Below, piece by piece: positions 50,400 through 50,497 of a stretch of 50,497 bases of DNA. Numbering within the stretch: the first letter of the stretch is position 1; each line of letters starts with the position of its first letter. A program made the translations under genes and the position numbers. Source of the stretch: an uncultured bacterium (GTDB taxonomy: Bacteria > Verrucomicrobiota > Kiritimatiellia > CAIKKV01 > CAITUY01); assembly GCA_903895695.1 (NCBI GenBank), contig CAITUY010000051.1:1-50497 (forward strand). Direction: 5' to 3'. The notes under the pieces are model-generated. The model was not told the DNA's origin, did not search any database, and saw nothing but the letters and a program-made list of their open reading frames with translations.

Positions 50400-50497
50400 T
50401 CACCGTTTTTCGACCTCGGCAAGATCGTATCGCAGGATCAAGTTGGTGCCTGGGAACGTAGTCGCCGTGGCGTTGAGTTCACCGCAGAGTGTGGCAA
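50400..50497 (-). CDS. Partial reading frame at window edge, possible transposase C-terminus
   Basis: Reading the minus strand from the window edge, one frame is open until TGA at 50400-50402 and ends ...ELNATATTFPGTNLILRYDL plus AEVEKR. The pattern 'LNxTxTxFPGTxLxLxY' reminds me of the C-terminal tails of some DDE transposases in PVC genomes, but I cannot verify this. Most of the gene lies outside the window. Confidence 0.4.
   Translation of the reverse strand, partial: ATLCGELNATATTFPGTNLILRYDLAEVEKR

Noticed and set aside
1..50497. tRNA, rRNA, riboswitch and complete insertion-sequence genes
   Set aside because: No cloverleaf with a GTTCGA-type arm, rRNA-like segment, known riboswitch core or complete transposase was recognised by eye. 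A tRNAscan or Infernal run would be decisive.

Overview
The window is about 50.5 kb of GC-rich bacterial chromosome with dense, mostly co-directional short operons. No rRNA or tRNA gene was recognised. The combination of an FHA/sigma-54 regulator beside a zinc-ribbon Ser/Thr kinase, a PQQ-type beta-propeller with a WPRWRGPN-like start, FmdB and MORN/ankyrin proteins, and a large secreted beta-helix carbohydrate locus suggests a PVC-group bacterium (Kiritimatiellota, Verrucomicrobiota, Lentisphaerota or Planctomycetota). This placement is inferred from gene style, not from a marker gene.

Layout. 1-164: the decayed trailer end of a type I-C-like CRISPR array. 287-5648: sugar isomerase/epimerase, Gfo/Idh/MocA oxidoreductase, PQQ-like propeller, HflX GTPase and a secreted phosphoesterase. 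5762-9244: a LysM lipoprotein, an unknown protein with a zinc-finger-like motif, and a secreted ankyrin/MORN hybrid. 9378-11809: hisH, hisF and a DRE-TIM aldolase-like enzyme. 11915-18037: an FHA sigma-54 activator convergent with a cytidylate-kinase-like/Ser-Thr kinase operon, then a coiled-coil OmpA-like protein. 18098-20450: FmdB, DAHP synthase, a collapsed DNA methyltransferase remnant, and a DUF4258/YgiT toxin-antitoxin-like pair. 20674-25317: a methyltransferase, ispD, two phosphoesterase-superfamily proteins and a GH4 glycosidase. Four intergenic sites between 5.6 and 18.1 kb carry arrays of a GTGAACA-type heptamer. Three of them supply a start or stop codon of the flanking gene.

25.3-50.3 kb is a polysaccharide-utilisation locus built as two divergent operons around a 319-bp control region. 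The minus operon encodes two giant secreted paralogues (1,154 and 1,102 residues) flanking a 756-residue secreted beta-helix protein. The plus operon encodes, in order, a TIM-barrel hydrolase, a GH2 enzyme, an (alpha/alpha)6-like protein, another TIM-barrel-like protein, a beta-helix protein, a GH95/DUF5703-like enzyme and a second close relative of the minus-strand beta-helix protein. The likely logic is that secreted beta-helix and giant proteins attack a complex, probably uronate-containing glycan, and hydrolases without signal peptides finish the oligosaccharides. The GH4 gene next door, and possibly the sugar isomerase and oxidoreductase at the left end, would handle the sugars. No SusC/D, transporter, sulfatase or dedicated regulator lies in the window. 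This locus is the best candidate for an undescribed system. The right edge holds what may be the end of an IS element.
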